Shown here in pieces: positions 1 to 10,700 of a stretch of 20,215 nt of DNA (the stretch's first letter is position 1; each line of letters begins with the position of its first letter). The stretch is taken from positions 1 through 20,215 of IMG/VR virus record IMGVR_UViG_3300047564_004565, one strand, 5' to 3'. The position numbers were made by a program, and so were the translations under genes. A model generated the notes under the pieces. The model had not been told where the DNA came from, did not search any database, and worked only from the letters and a program-made list of their open reading frames with translations. Origin of the DNA: a virus.

Positions 1-341
1 GAGACGCTAGTTCCGCTAGGTACTGCAGATGCTATACCGCTTTCAGTTATAACTTTGGTAAATGCATCTGGAGTGTTATTTGAAATTACAACAGTATCTG
101 AAGTTGATGAAAGTAAGATCTTGTTATTTCCAGCAATTAATTTTTTAAATTCTAGATTAAGACCATTCTTTTGTTTAAAAATGCCTTCACCGTTTACAGT
201 TTCTGGTATGTTTTTTCCTGTAACCGATAGTTCTGCATCTAATGACGAGAAGTTTGCATTGACCTTTTGAAACGCTGACCGTAGATCATCGCCTAGGCCA
301 TCATTTACCACGTTTCCGATATTAATTGTTTGTATAGTCAT
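1..341 (-). CDS. Tail-fibre protein, N-terminal part (runs off window)
   Basis: This is the first 113 codons of a minus-strand gene whose 3' end lies outside the window. The start is ATG at 341, with a GAGAG Shine-Dalgarno-like site about 7 nt upstream and a TAAATA motif at 365-360. The N-terminus carries the pattern INIGNVVNDGLGDDLRSAFQ followed by KVNANFSSL, the same module that opens the other fibre genes here (GDs.R.AF.KVN.NF.eLY). The rest seen is Ser/Thr/Asn-rich and beta-prone, as in fibre shafts. A role as a tail-fibre or adhesin subunit is inferred from the shared module and the position at the end of the fibre block. The tip domain cannot be seen. It seems to be separately transcribed from the four upstream fibre genes, because it has its own promoter-like motif in the 34-nt gap. 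Confidence 0.75.
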   Translation of the reverse strand, partial: MTIQTINIGNVVNDGLGDDLRSAFQKVNANFSSLDAELSVTGKNIPETVNGEGIFKQKNGLNLEFKKLIAGNNKILLSSTSDTVVISNNTPDAFTKVITESGIASAVPSGTSV

Positions 342-359
342 AACACGCTCTCTTTAGTA

Positions 360-365
360 TATTTA
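360..365 (-). promoter_or_regulatory. Late-promoter-like TAAATA
   Basis: On the minus strand the motif reads GGGTAAATA. It lies 18 nt before the ATG at 341, in the gap after the fibrinogen-domain fibre gene. It resembles the T4 late promoter (TATAAATA), which directs starts about 6 nt downstream. This leaves a short leader with a Shine-Dalgarno-like site. Confidence 0.5.
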
Positions 366-375
366 CCCTATTGTA

Positions 376-1464
376 TTATCTTACCCAATACCAAATAACG
401 CCCGGGCTACCGCCATCTTGGATTGTGGCCAACCACGGTGCTGGTTCCCATCCGCCACACGAGATCAATGTTCCCCACCAACCGCCACGGAATCCATCTG
501 TGGTCAACCAACCGTGATTGATACCAATGCCTACCCAAGGCATACGTGCTTCCATAGCATCGTAATGATAATCCCACGTTTTATCATTGTAACCAAAGCG
601 AGCTAGTTCTGTAATGTTCTTGCGCCAGCCAGGTGTACCTAAATGTTCATCACCCATGTCAGCACTTTCATGAGTTTGAGTAAATGAGTATGCTTCGTTG
701 GCAGTCCAAGCACCGCCCAGTGATCCGTGTTCGCGAGCAGTGATCATAAAATCAAATCCTGTCTCTGCACGTTTGATCTTGTTAGCCCAACTTAATATGC
801 TGTAGTTTTGTTCAACTGAACGATTGTTGTATGCAGCCAGTTGAGTAGGGCAAGTGGTAGCGTTGCGACTAAACACTTGTTCTTCTGTCCAGTTACTAAT
901 AGAATTTTGTAAAATCAATGTCCAACCACCACCAAGTGTAGTCATATCACAATAGACTTGGAACGGATCGCCATTATTGATTGCGTCATTCTGTATCCAG
1001 TATACACTATCTTCACTGTCCGGGTAGTCTTGTTTGATCTGCCACGCACTAGTGCTGTATTCTTCTCTAGTCTTGCCGTTAGGTACGCCTAATGCTTGAT
1101 TACGTGCTATAAGTTCTGCCTTTTCACGTGCTAGAATAGTCTGTTCTTCTGTGCGTATTGCGGCAACTAATGCTGTACGATCAGTAATGCTTAATGTTTC
1201 GTAATAATCTAAAACAGTTTCGTTGTCTACAACTGCGTCAGTGTTGTTGATGGTATCCGCATTTTGCAAAGAGTCGTGTAGCGTATCAAAGTTTTCATTG
1301 ACAGTATTGATAACTTCGACTAGTGGATTAGCAGGATGTAAATCTTTTAGTTCTAATTTCTTAAATGTCATAGGATTCTCAAAGTTTTCGTTAACCGTAT
1401 TAATAACTTCAACTAACGGATTAGCAGGATGTAAGTCGTAGAGTTCTATTTTCTTAACGGACAC
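376..1464 (-). CDS. Tail fibre with fibrinogen-like C-terminal (lectin) domain
   Basis: This 362-aa protein is probably a receptor-binding fibre tip. Residues 1-62 are two tandem 31-residue copies of a docking-like module (both contain LHPANPLVEVINTVNENF). Residues 63-135 are acidic/polar and probably helical. From about residue 138 to the end lies a fibrinogen-related domain, recognised by the hallmark FQVYCDMTTLGGGWTLI at 168-184 and a Gly/Trp-rich C-terminus (RGGWWGTLISCGGW). Eukaryotic proteins of this fold (ficolins, tachylectins) bind acetylated sugars, so glycan binding is inferred. The start is GTG at 1464, with AAAGGA 6 nt upstream overlapping the previous gene's stop. A second in-frame ATG at 1371 begins repeat copy 2 and has a weak GAG upstream, so a shorter product is possible. 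Cysteines at 172, 205 and 336 lie in the domain. Confidence 0.85.
   Translation of the reverse strand: MSVKKIELYDLHPANPLVEVINTVNENFENPMTFKKLELKDLHPANPLVEVINTVNENFDTLHDSLQNADTINNTDAVVDNETVLDYYETLSITDRTALVAAIRTEEQTILAREKAELIARNQALGVPNGKTREEYSTSAWQIKQDYPDSEDSVYWIQNDAINNGDPFQVYCDMTTLGGGWTLILQNSISNWTEEQVFSRNATTCPTQLAAYNNRSVEQNYSILSWANKIKRAETGFDFMITAREHGSLGGAWTANEAYSFTQTHESADMGDEHLGTPGWRKNITELARFGYNDKTWDYHYDAMEARMPWVGIGINHGWLTTDGFRGGWWGTLISCGGWEPAPWLATIQDGGSPGVIWYWVR
1279..1464 (-). repeat. Tandem 93-nt (31-aa) duplication of the N-terminal fibre module
   Basis: Two adjacent in-frame units of exactly 93 nt encode residues 1-31 and 32-62 of the fibrinogen-domain fibre. 24 of 31 residues match, including an 18-residue identical block. 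By eye about 66 of 80 aligned bases match. Within the identical 18-residue block the base differences are all synonymous. Confidence 0.9.
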
Positions 1465-1475
1465 AGTATTTCCTT

Positions 1476-2612
1476 TTACCAGCTAGTGCCAGTCCACGCT
1501 ACACGGACCCAAATGTCAGTGGTGTTATTAACGTAGTTTTGTTTACAATAGTATATGTACGGGTCAGTGAATACCACCATTCCTTCTAGGTCTCCGGCAG
1601 CACCATAACTGTGTTCTGGCACAGTTCCATTGGGGAATATCATCCTGCCGTCAGGAGAAAATGTAAAAGTAGTACTGCCTAAAAGTGTTTGTGCAATAAT
1701 CTCGGTAGTACCGTCGGAATTTATTAAAATTCCTCCTAGCGGCTCGAGTAATGGGCCATCTGCACCGGCGGCTCTCAACTGTATATATTTGTTAGAGGCA
1801 CCCCAGATATTGGTATTACCAGCGACATCGCTTTCTACTCGGACTCCGCTAGGAAATGTTAGACTACCGTCATTGTCATCAAAGTGCCAAGGATACGATG
1901 GTGTGCCTATCGTAAGTATTCCGCCGGAAGCCGGCGAAAGACCAAGACCACCGGAAGTTGATATAACACTACCGCCTGGGAGTGTCAGTCCACCGTAACT
2001 ATCAAATGTCCAAGACTTTAGTGTAGTTAGTGCATTAGTATTAACCACAACAGAGTCAGATGATGTAATTGCCACGGCTCCATTAGCAGATGCTATTTCA
2101 GCGCCTTGGATAATGATATTTTCACCAGATGCTACTGTTGGAAAAGTCACATATGGATTAGCACCACCAGTTAATACTACCTCCTTAGCACCAACTGCTA
2201 ATTTATCAGTTGAAGAAACTAATGTGCCGTTGACTGTTAATTGCCCGCTACCGTTTACACTTAGGGGAGTTTCACCTAGATAGATAGTGTTGTTGCTGAC
2301 ATATAAACTCTTCCAAGGTTTAGCAGCACTACCTAAGTTACCACCGAGAGCAGTCTGTGGAACAACATCCCCGCCTACATTTAAGTCGCTAGTAACAGTA
2401 ACAGCCTGGTCAATGGTGATCGCTGAACTGTCTGTGGTGCTGATAGTGCTGCCGGTAAATTCAAATGCGCCAATATTTAAAGGAGCAACATCTAATCCTA
2501 GTGCTGTATAAAGTTCAGTGAAGTTGGCATTTACTTTTTGGAACGCAGCACGTAGGCTATCACCTTGTTTATCATTTGATGTTATGCCTACGTTAATTGT
2601 TTGCTTAGTCAT
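1476..2612 (-). CDS. Tail-fibre/structural protein with shared N-terminal module
   Basis: This 378-aa protein is a probable fibre subunit. Residues 1-40 carry the clear docking motif (GITSNDKQGDSLRAAFQKVN, then ANFTELY). The next part contains FTGSTISTTDSSAI and a GSAAKPWKSLY element, both with counterparts in the adjacent 704-aa fibre. Several copies of a W/F-x-F-D/S-x-x-G-x-L-x-F/L-P-x-G element follow (SWTFDSYGGLTLPGG, WHFDDNDGSLTFPSG, FTFSPDGRMIFPNG), a pattern typical of repetitive beta shafts. The C-terminus ends in aromatic, Tyr/Trp-rich sequence (YIYYCKQNY, IWVRVAWTGTSW) that could form a tip. No enzymatic motif is seen. The ATG at 2612 has AGGGG about 8 nt upstream, directly after the preceding stop, so the gene is translated in the fibre operon. 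Confidence 0.8.
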   Translation of the reverse strand: MTKQTINVGITSNDKQGDSLRAAFQKVNANFTELYTALGLDVAPLNIGAFEFTGSTISTTDSSAITIDQAVTVTSDLNVGGDVVPQTALGGNLGSAAKPWKSLYVSNNTIYLGETPLSVNGSGQLTVNGTLVSSTDKLAVGAKEVVLTGGANPYVTFPTVASGENIIIQGAEIASANGAVAITSSDSVVVNTNALTTLKSWTFDSYGGLTLPGGSVISTSGGLGLSPASGGILTIGTPSYPWHFDDNDGSLTFPSGVRVESDVAGNTNIWGASNKYIQLRAAGADGPLLEPLGGILINSDGTTEIIAQTLLGSTTFTFSPDGRMIFPNGTVPEHSYGAAGDLEGMVVFTDPYIYYCKQNYVNNTTDIWVRVAWTGTSW

Positions 2613-2623
2613 TTATACGCCCC

Positions 2624-4738
2624 TTATGCCAACGCTGCTATTGCTGATTGGAATGCAGCATAACTGCCAGCTGCCGCCACCAATACTTTTAATTCTGCTA
2701 TACTAATCGCAGCACCAGTTTGATACCTAGAATCGGGGAATTGAATTTGACCGTTAGTATCAAACACCCATTCTTTCTGTGTTGGTCCAACTCCAGTAAC
2801 AACTCCCACAACTCGATTTGATGTTAATGTAACTGATTCTGTTCCAGCCCCAGAATATATAGAAATGCCAGTGTCTTTAGCCCAGTTGGAGTAAATGTTT
2901 AGCTCTTCGTTAACACCTTCTATTTCTGCAATAGCTAATCTTTTCTCAAGAATTAAATTATCTTTGAGTGTGATATTACCGTCAACTGTGATTGAAGTTT
3001 GGAATATAACTGGACTGTCAAACTGGATGGCACTGGAATCACTAGTCGAAACAGTGCTGCCTATAAATTCCAATACACTGCTTGAAAATAGTTCGCTGGT
3101 AGCTGTGTCATACATCAATGGTCGACCGTTGCCGGACGATCGTATTGGATTAACAAAGAATCCTGCAGCCGCAGCTTCTACTGCAACACCGCTGGCATTA
3201 AGTACAATTGAACTGGCATTTTGATTAGTAAAGCCTGCTCGGTATCCAATAGCGATTGAGTAGGCACCTTGATTAGTTTGACCAGCACTCCATCCTATGG
3301 CCACTGCTGAAGTACCTTGTGTAATCTGTGCAGCGGTATAACCTAGTGCAATTGAACCTGCGCCCTGAGTAGTTTGACCAGCAGTATAACCCATAGCAAT
3401 TGAATTACTTCCTTGCGTATTATAACCTGCTGTAGGACCAATAGCTATTGATTGCGAGCCTTGTGATATTTCTCCAGCAATGTGTCCTATTGCTACTCCG
3501 TAGGTACCCTGCGAAGTTTTACCAGCTTCAAATCCAATAGCCACTGCACCTTGGCCTTGCGTAGTTGTGCCAGCCTGATAACCAATTGCTGTTGCCCATT
3601 GTCCTTGTGTAGCACTTCCTGCAAGATAGCCAACAGCTACAGCTAATGTCCCTTGTGTGGTTTTCCCTGCTTCTTGACCAATAGCTATTGAATACGTACT
3701 TTGGGAAGTTTTGCCAGCATCACTACCTAATGCAATTTGAGATTCTACTGTTCGTAGTGTTGTGGCTGAAACATTGCCGTAAATGTAATTGCTGACAGCA
3801 TCAACTAAGATTGAACTGTCATCGCCGAACACTGACCCTTTGAGATCAAAACTTGTAGTAGATGAGATAGTGATCGTATCAGTACCAGGAACAGTAGTGA
3901 TAAAAATATTTGTACCTGCTGTTAAAGTAAGAGTATCTTCACGAACCTCAGCAACCACAGAACTTTGTCCAGTGACTGCTATAGTTCTAAAACCAAACGT
4001 GTCCGGTAAATCGTTAGTAATCGTTACAGCACCTGTGCCTCCTACTGGACTGATTGAAATACCTGTACCTGCTGCGATACTGGTTACTCCTAGGTTAGTC
4101 AGTGTTACCTGACCCCTACCACCTGTTAGTGTTCCGCTAATTCCTATCTGTCCTGCAGTACCTACAAGCTGTGTGACACCTAAATTAGTTAATGTAACAT
4201 TACCTTTGCCAGTACCGCTAACTCCTATTTCATTAGCAGTGCCGTTAAGTTGCGTTACACCATTGTTAACAAACGTAACAGTATCTGTTGTGGCGTTGGT
4301 TGTGATATTGATATCTGTGCCAGCAAATGTAACGGTATCAGTGTAGTTGTCTGCTGATACAGTAGTTTGACCGCTGACCGCGATGTTTTTAAAACTTGCT
4401 TCTGCAGGATTTTTTATTAATTCGCCGCCCACAGTTGATCCTGCAGGAAGATTTACAGCAGCGCCATCTGGGCTAAAAACCACTGCTCCACCTATATCGA
4501 TACCGTCTGTGGTAAGATACAGTGCTTTCCATCTGTTGTCACTAGATCCTAGAAAAAATGCTCCTGATGTATTTGGACTTAAGTTACCTGCTAGGTTTTC
4601 TAAATCTACAGCACCGGAACTACCGCCGGATATAGTCAAATATAGTTCAGTGAAATTTGCATTAATTTTATCAAATGCATCGCTGACAGAGCTCCACAGT
4701 ATAGGAGCCGAACCAGGAGTTATATTTTGTTGTGCCAT
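2624..4738 (-). CDS. Tail fibre with YadA-head-like repeats
   Basis: This 704-aa fibre protein has a diverged docking module at residues 15-33 (SSVSDAFDKINANFTELYL). Beta-rich shaft follows, including repeated NLGVTQL or TNLGVTSI elements at about 165-220. Residues 336-511 are eleven 16-residue repeats of the type AIGy.AG.tTQG..sv. These resemble the left-handed beta-roll repeats of trimeric autotransporter heads (YadA/Hia class), so a trimeric head-like region is likely. After the repeats come FIGSTVSTSDSSAI and WVFDTNGQIQFPDS elements shared with the 378-aa fibre, and a short helical Ala-rich end. The ATG overlaps the giant fibre's stop by 1 nt (TAATG), with AGGGAG 8-9 nt upstream. Adhesion or shaft function is inferred; no catalytic residues are seen. 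Confidence 0.85.
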   Translation of the reverse strand: MAQQNITPGSAPILWSSVSDAFDKINANFTELYLTISGGSSGAVDLENLAGNLSPNTSGAFFLGSSDNRWKALYLTTDGIDIGGAVVFSPDGAAVNLPAGSTVGGELIKNPAEASFKNIAVSGQTTVSADNYTDTVTFAGTDINITTNATTDTVTFVNNGVTQLNGTANEIGVSGTGKGNVTLTNLGVTQLVGTAGQIGISGTLTGGRGQVTLTNLGVTSIAAGTGISISPVGGTGAVTITNDLPDTFGFRTIAVTGQSSVVAEVREDTLTLTAGTNIFITTVPGTDTITISSTTSFDLKGSVFGDDSSILVDAVSNYIYGNVSATTLRTVESQIALGSDAGKTSQSTYSIAIGQEAGKTTQGTLAVAVGYLAGSATQGQWATAIGYQAGTTTQGQGAVAIGFEAGKTSQGTYGVAIGHIAGEISQGSQSIAIGPTAGYNTQGSNSIAMGYTAGQTTQGAGSIALGYTAAQITQGTSAVAIGWSAGQTNQGAYSIAIGYRAGFTNQNASSIVLNASGVAVEAAAAGFFVNPIRSSGNGRPLMYDTATSELFSSSVLEFIGSTVSTSDSSAIQFDSPVIFQTSITVDGNITLKDNLILEKRLAIAEIEGVNEELNIYSNWAKDTGISIYSGAGTESVTLTSNRVVGVVTGVGPTQKEWVFDTNGQIQFPDSRYQTGAAISIAELKVLVAAAGSYAAFQSAIAALA
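3206..3733 (-). repeat. Eleven in-frame 48-nt repeats (16-aa YadA-head-like)
   Basis: The units are exactly 48 nt and encode 16 residues each. The pattern is A-[IVLM]-G-x-x-A-[GA]-x-x-[TS]-[QN]-[GSN]-x-x-[AGS]-[IVT]; the AG and Q positions are nearly invariant. A twelfth unit begins (VLNASG) but breaks the pattern. The DNA copies have diverged strongly at silent sites, so this is not a young satellite expansion. Confidence 0.9.
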
Positions 4739-7700
4739 TATGCTCTCCCTACAGCAAGTTCAATAGTTCCAATATGATCACTGTCATAATCTGCTAGTGC
4801 CTTACCTAAAATTGTTCCTGATGATGCAGAGCCTTTGGCAGAAACAGCCACCCCTGGAATATTGCTAGTTACCATTAAATCTCCTTTGTTGACTTTGCCC
4901 ACTACTTTGCAAGGAACTCGACCTTGTAACGCAATTAAATTTTTGTATCCAGGACAAGCACCGTTCATCACGTACCCTGCATTGTCGCTGATGATACCCG
5001 CTACTCTATGATCTCTTTCTTTGGTAGATACTGTAACTTCTTTGTCACCGCCAAACACCAGTACTGTTCCTACTTCATATTCTCGATCACCTTCGTAATA
5101 TTCTGCTAAGTCAGCGGAATATGTTGCTTGGAATCTCGCACCAGCGTTCAAAGTCCATGTTCCCGAAACTGTAGCAGTTGATCCCGTATTACCTGCAGAT
5201 AAAGAATAAACACTTACTGTACCTGTAGAAGTAACGTTTCCGCAAGTTATAGGAGCATTCGATAAACCGTTTTGAGTATAGAAAATATGAGATTCGTTGT
5301 AATATAATGTTTTCTTATCATTTGCAACTGTGCCATCGCCTACGAATATTGCTCCCACAGATGCTCCTGAGCCGTTATAACCATATAACTGAGTATAACC
5401 TCCTGTGCCTGCACCTGTTAAGTCCAATATAGTCTGAGCTACCGGTGTTACTGCATCGTTGTTCAGCAACAGTCTATTAGCTGTAACATCAGAAAATGCG
5501 ATGTTCCCTCCGGAACTTCTTACGGCAACTGTGCTGCCAGTCGCTAGATCCGTGCCAGCGATCATTCCGTAATCCGATGCACCCGCTCCAGTTTTTCTTA
5601 AAAATCCTAAACTACTGTATTGACTCTTAAGAATAGCCCCACCCTCTTCTACTATAGTTGTGAATGCCACTGCGGCAACGTTATCTGTGCCTGCCGAGTT
5701 ATTAGCCAATGCAGTCTTCGTGGTAATCTGTTGCAGTTTTCCTGTAGGTATACCATTGGTTTTCAGTGAAGCCCAACCGTTAGTTACATCAAATTGACTG
5801 GAGTCGAATCCTGATATGCCTTTAAGAGCAGTTACTGAACCTCCCGATTCAGATCCTGTTTTTGTTCCCGCATAGGTGATTTGAGTTGCTGTGCAGGTTG
5901 ATACAGTATAGATTCCATTATAACTAGGTGTACCTGCAGCAAATCCTGATACTATGATTTTCTGTCCTGCTGTGAATACCGCAGTAGTTGTTGAAGCGAA
6001 CGATAATGTTACTACAGATCCAGTGCCGGTAGCCGATACTGATAAAATACTAGCTACAGATGTAGCATAAGCATTGTTTAAAGACAGTTTAGATTGATCG
6101 ATAGCTGCTGCAGAATTAATCTGAGAGTTAACAATTTTATCATTCTGTACATTCAGGGTTACTGAATGAGCAGTACTATCTAGAGATAGAGTGATATCTC
6201 CGCCGGAAGATATTTCAGCATTGGTAATAATAGATTCGGCACCGGTAAAGATAGCTAAATCACCGCCTCTAATATTGTCTAGATCAAAATCATCTATATT
6301 GGAAATAGTAAGACTTCTAAGATTTACAGCATCTTGAGGATTTTCAGGATCGGCGAGATTAACGATCTTGTAATTAGACATTTTCAGATTGTCTGGCCCT
6401 TCCCAATCGAGTATACCACTCAGTGCTAAAAAGCCTCCTGTATTGTTAGGAATTCTTGATTCAGCGGCAACAGCAGCCCCACTTGCTGCTCTTGTACCTA
6501 ATCTTCTTTCTATGTAACCAACTATAGCCGACTCTGTAGGAACAGTATCCTGTTGAGGATCGGCCATGTTGTCGTCTGTAGAAAATTCAGCGATTGTAGC
6601 TCCACGCTTAAATCCTAGACCGTCAAGATTACTCAATGCCAAAGATGCTGCAAACGTAACAGATCCAGTTCCTTGGTCAACTCTGAAATATGGTCCTACC
6701 GAGAAGTTACCAAACTGATCAGTGGTTACAAAAAACACACGACCCGAACCTCTTTCTTGTGTCTGTGCTCTAGTCACAGCGTTACCTTCTTCGTCGATGC
6801 TGGTCGCTGCGAGCGGAACACTATCTATGCTATTCACTGCCTGGCCGTAAATTTCATTAGGATAGTTGGTGTCGGCATACGAGCCTGTACCAATATCTAA
6901 CAAATCGTGAGATGTCACACGAGTAAGAGAAATCCTAATAGTCAGTGTACCTAAAGCAAAACTAGAATAAACAGGAATTCCAGCTTTTAATGTTATCTGT
7001 GAGTCGAATGAAATAGGACTTATATCAAAAGCAGGAGAAACAGTAATTAATCCGTAGAGAGTTCCTAGAGATGCTTTACTCTGATAATTGGTTATTTGAT
7101 ATGTGGTTCCTTGATAAACAAACTCATATTCTGTTCCCGCCGCTATGCCGTTGTTAACTCGCTGAGCATCAAGAATCGAAAGATCTCCCACGGCCAAGGT
7201 AGTTGAGTTTTGGCCTCCTATGAGGGTACCATACACCTGTGTTCCTACTCCTGTAGTAGATACATTTAACTCAGGTTTTTCAATATTAAAGACCACAGTA
7301 CCATTCGAAGGACTAGTAGAGTCGATAGTAATCGAAGTTTCGCTGACGATAGTTAAAACAGTTGGGTCAGTGCCTAGGCTTCCTGTTGCTACAACAGTAA
7401 TAGTACCTCCGCTGGCTGAAGCTACAATAGTGCTGTTAGCATAGGTTACTGTAGTAGTTGTACAGCTTATTACAGTTTTTGTACCGTTTAAACTAGTACC
7501 ACCTCCACCAAATCCACTAACGGTAATTGATTGATTAGCTAGATATGGAGGTCGAGGCTGTTTGATAAAAGTAAGAGTAGCTAGAGTAGCGGTACTAACG
7601 CCACTTACGCTGGTGATATTTGGTCTCGAAACTAATCTATCACCAGCAGCTATATTTTCAGTACAGGCTAATCCTGTTATAGTCGTTCCTGATAATGTAC

Positions 7701-10700
7701 CGCCTACTCCTATCAATGTGCTGTCAATAGGAGGCTCATTAGAAACTTTAAAGGAATCTGCGGCTAGATCTTGAGACACTACCCAGTAATAACTATCGAT
7801 ACTGCCAATACCAGAAGGCAAACTAGATCCAGTACCACTGGAATTAAATTTCAGCATAGTACCTGCCGTTAGACCGTGGGCTACTTTATTAAATACTCCA
7901 GGAGTTCCCGGAGTAACAGTATAGGTTACAAGACTACTGGGAGTAGAATAGGGTTGGGAAATATACGCACCAACATCAACATAATTATAATTTTCACGAA
8001 GCTGGGTCAAGGCCAACCCAAACGGAATCATATATACAGTACCTGACAGAGTGATAACATCTGCAGATGTGTTCACCGGTGTTCCGCCGTCAACAGCAGA
8101 GATAGTAAATGTATAATCACTAGGAACAGATGTTATATAATATTCAGTAGCGAAGTCCGGATCAACATCCGCATCGATTGATTCTGGAACTGTGGCTCCA
8201 GAAGTGGCCTTAATAATTTTAACCTTATATCCTATTTGCTGTCTATGTGCAATATCTGTAGTAATCACTCCCGGATTAGCGATCGAAATTCCTGTTATGG
8301 TAAATGTATCCCCGTCGTAGGCTGAATCGTATGCTGAAAAATCTAAAACACGATAGATGTCATTGGAGTCTGCTAGTTTAAGAGCTGTACTAGGGCGTGT
8401 AGCAACATCTACAACATCTCCTGTGAGCACAACATAACTATTCTGTCTGATAGTACATATCGCACCATTAGGAACACTGAACTGCAATCCTCCACTGCTG
8501 CTGATATTTAATTTGGTAAACTTAGTAGCTGCATTGACAATCTCCACAGTGGATATTGAATATTTTACCAATGCACCGTTGTGATTTATTTCTAATTCGG
8601 ATCCGTTTAACGGATTATAATCTTCATAATATCCGTAGATCGCAGTGCTAGCTTTTCGATTACTATACTGACTAGGAGTAGTAACCACAGTAAATCTCTG
8701 TGACAGTTTGTGGTATAAACTAACAGGAGTAGGTACTTCTAGTGGATCTGCTCCTTCAGCAACTAGAGCAAAGTTACCGTGAGAGCTAGATCCTCCGATC
8801 GATCTAATTTGTCCGCCGTTGATTGAATAATAGGATACATGACAGTAATAGGTAAACATCGATACCGCTTCAGTTAATCCACCGTTAGTAGCGATTAAAC
8901 CATAACCTAAGTCGTTGACCTGTGTAAAGTCATTGCTTAACATAGATCTATTACCAGGCATCAGCACTTCGTATATTCTTTCGTAGTTCAGTGTACCAGA
9001 ACCCGTGCTAGTTATTTCTACCGGGTCACCGTCCGGCTCGTCTGAAAATCTAAATGTATTTGCAGTTTTACCACCTAACAATACATAATAGTCCTGACCG
9101 GCGGTGATACCGCTAGGTAAGACTCCGCCTGCTCCTAATGCGAATCGTATAGTCGCTCCACTTTGTAATCCATGACCTGTTTTATTGACAGTGGCTATAT
9201 TTGAAGGATTAGTAAAAGTGAATGCCAGTGCACCATAAGTTAAAGAAAATGGAGTTGTTTCGTCTAATTCAAACTGTGCAGTTGATCCTGCCGGGTCAAA
9301 AATATACTGTCTGAGATAATTAATTCTATATACTTCGTCGTTGACGATAAATGAACAAGGCAGCTGCGGGGGTCTAATTAGCCCTGAGATCGCCAATCTT
9401 GTAGAAGTTATAGCATTAGTGATACGGAATTGTAGGTTACCGGTAAATCCGTCAACAAACATACCTCCACCGAATTTTTTGTAGCCGGTGCTTTTGCTGA
9501 ATACAGCACCTTCTTGTGCGTACGGCGACTTAGCAAGAATTTGTCCTTCCGGGTCAAGTACCAACGCAAAACCACCATGGCCTTGCATAGTCATTGCTCT
9601 AAGTATTACAGCATCGTTACACAGGAATACATCGAGTTCGTCATTATTTTTCGGTAAATTACTAGGAGAATTTTCAATTATATCTAGAAGAACATCTATT
9701 AATATACCTACAGCCCCACCTTGAGGTGTAACAGTTCCTCCGCTACCTGGTACATAAGCAGTAAATCCAGCGCCATTTACACTGGTAGTAAGATTAAAAT
9801 CTGTATATAAATCTATTCTAGTCGGTTGATTGGCGACAGTTTTCACATAATAGGTATTGCCATTGAGATTGGTCATGCTGCCGCCGGCTATTCCGGAAAT
9901 GTCTATTTTTTCTTTGTCTGCATAACCGTGTGCTGCGGTAAAGGTTAATCTCACGGGATTGGCTTGAGATGCTGCGCTGATACTTCTTGGCAGAGCACCT
10001 GCTCCCCGTTCTGCTTGATACGCAGCATCGGCAATCTGTGTAGCGGTGCTATAGATCTGTGACTCGTCTAATTCTATATTTTGTATAATTCGTTGAACTA
10101 GGTACTCTAATCTTTCAATAGCAGCTAGTGTTTCATCTAGCTGACTACTTATAGCTAGAGCTGCACTTTCATTATATGGGTCTCTGTACTTCAATGCAGC
10201 AGAAACAGTTCGATTATAACCTCCGTATTTCAAATCGTATATCATTGAATCGATGATTAATCCTACATCTCGTTTACAGATTTCACTATTGTAGGAGAAT
10301 GAACTAGTAAAGGGTGCTAGGTTTTCTTCTATTTGATAATCGATCCAAGATACTACTTCTGTTTGTAAAAATAATTTATTGCGGCTTAATAGTTCTGCAG
10401 CACTATTAAAAGACCCTTTATTGTTTACTATAGGATAGATAGGACTGTCTGAATTTTCCAAATAATGATAACCGAACAGTCTGTCTGATGTTACAAGACT
10501 GTCAATGCTTCTATCTCTTCTAAAATTTATTAATGCCCATGGGCTAGTGCTAAATCCTAATTTAGGTCTTATTATAGTTCTTCTAAATTCATCACCGATA
10601 ACAGCAACGTTTTGTGGAATTTTTATAGGTAAGTTTTCTTCATAAATACCGCTTTCTATGAACACAGATATCTGTACATTTCTAGTGATATCGCCATAGG

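Noticed and set aside
3206-3733. Regular 48-nt repeats as a CRISPR-like array or satellite
   Set aside because: The period is in frame, the units differ mainly at silent sites, and there are no spacers; they are protein repeats.
55-4766. Several plus-strand ORFs of 60-130 codons opposite the fibre genes (for example 1630-1998, 3789-4112, 4383-4766)
   Set aside because: They are antisense to well-supported fibre frames, Val/Pro/Ser-rich as expected from Thr/Gly-rich antisense, and have no ribosome sites.
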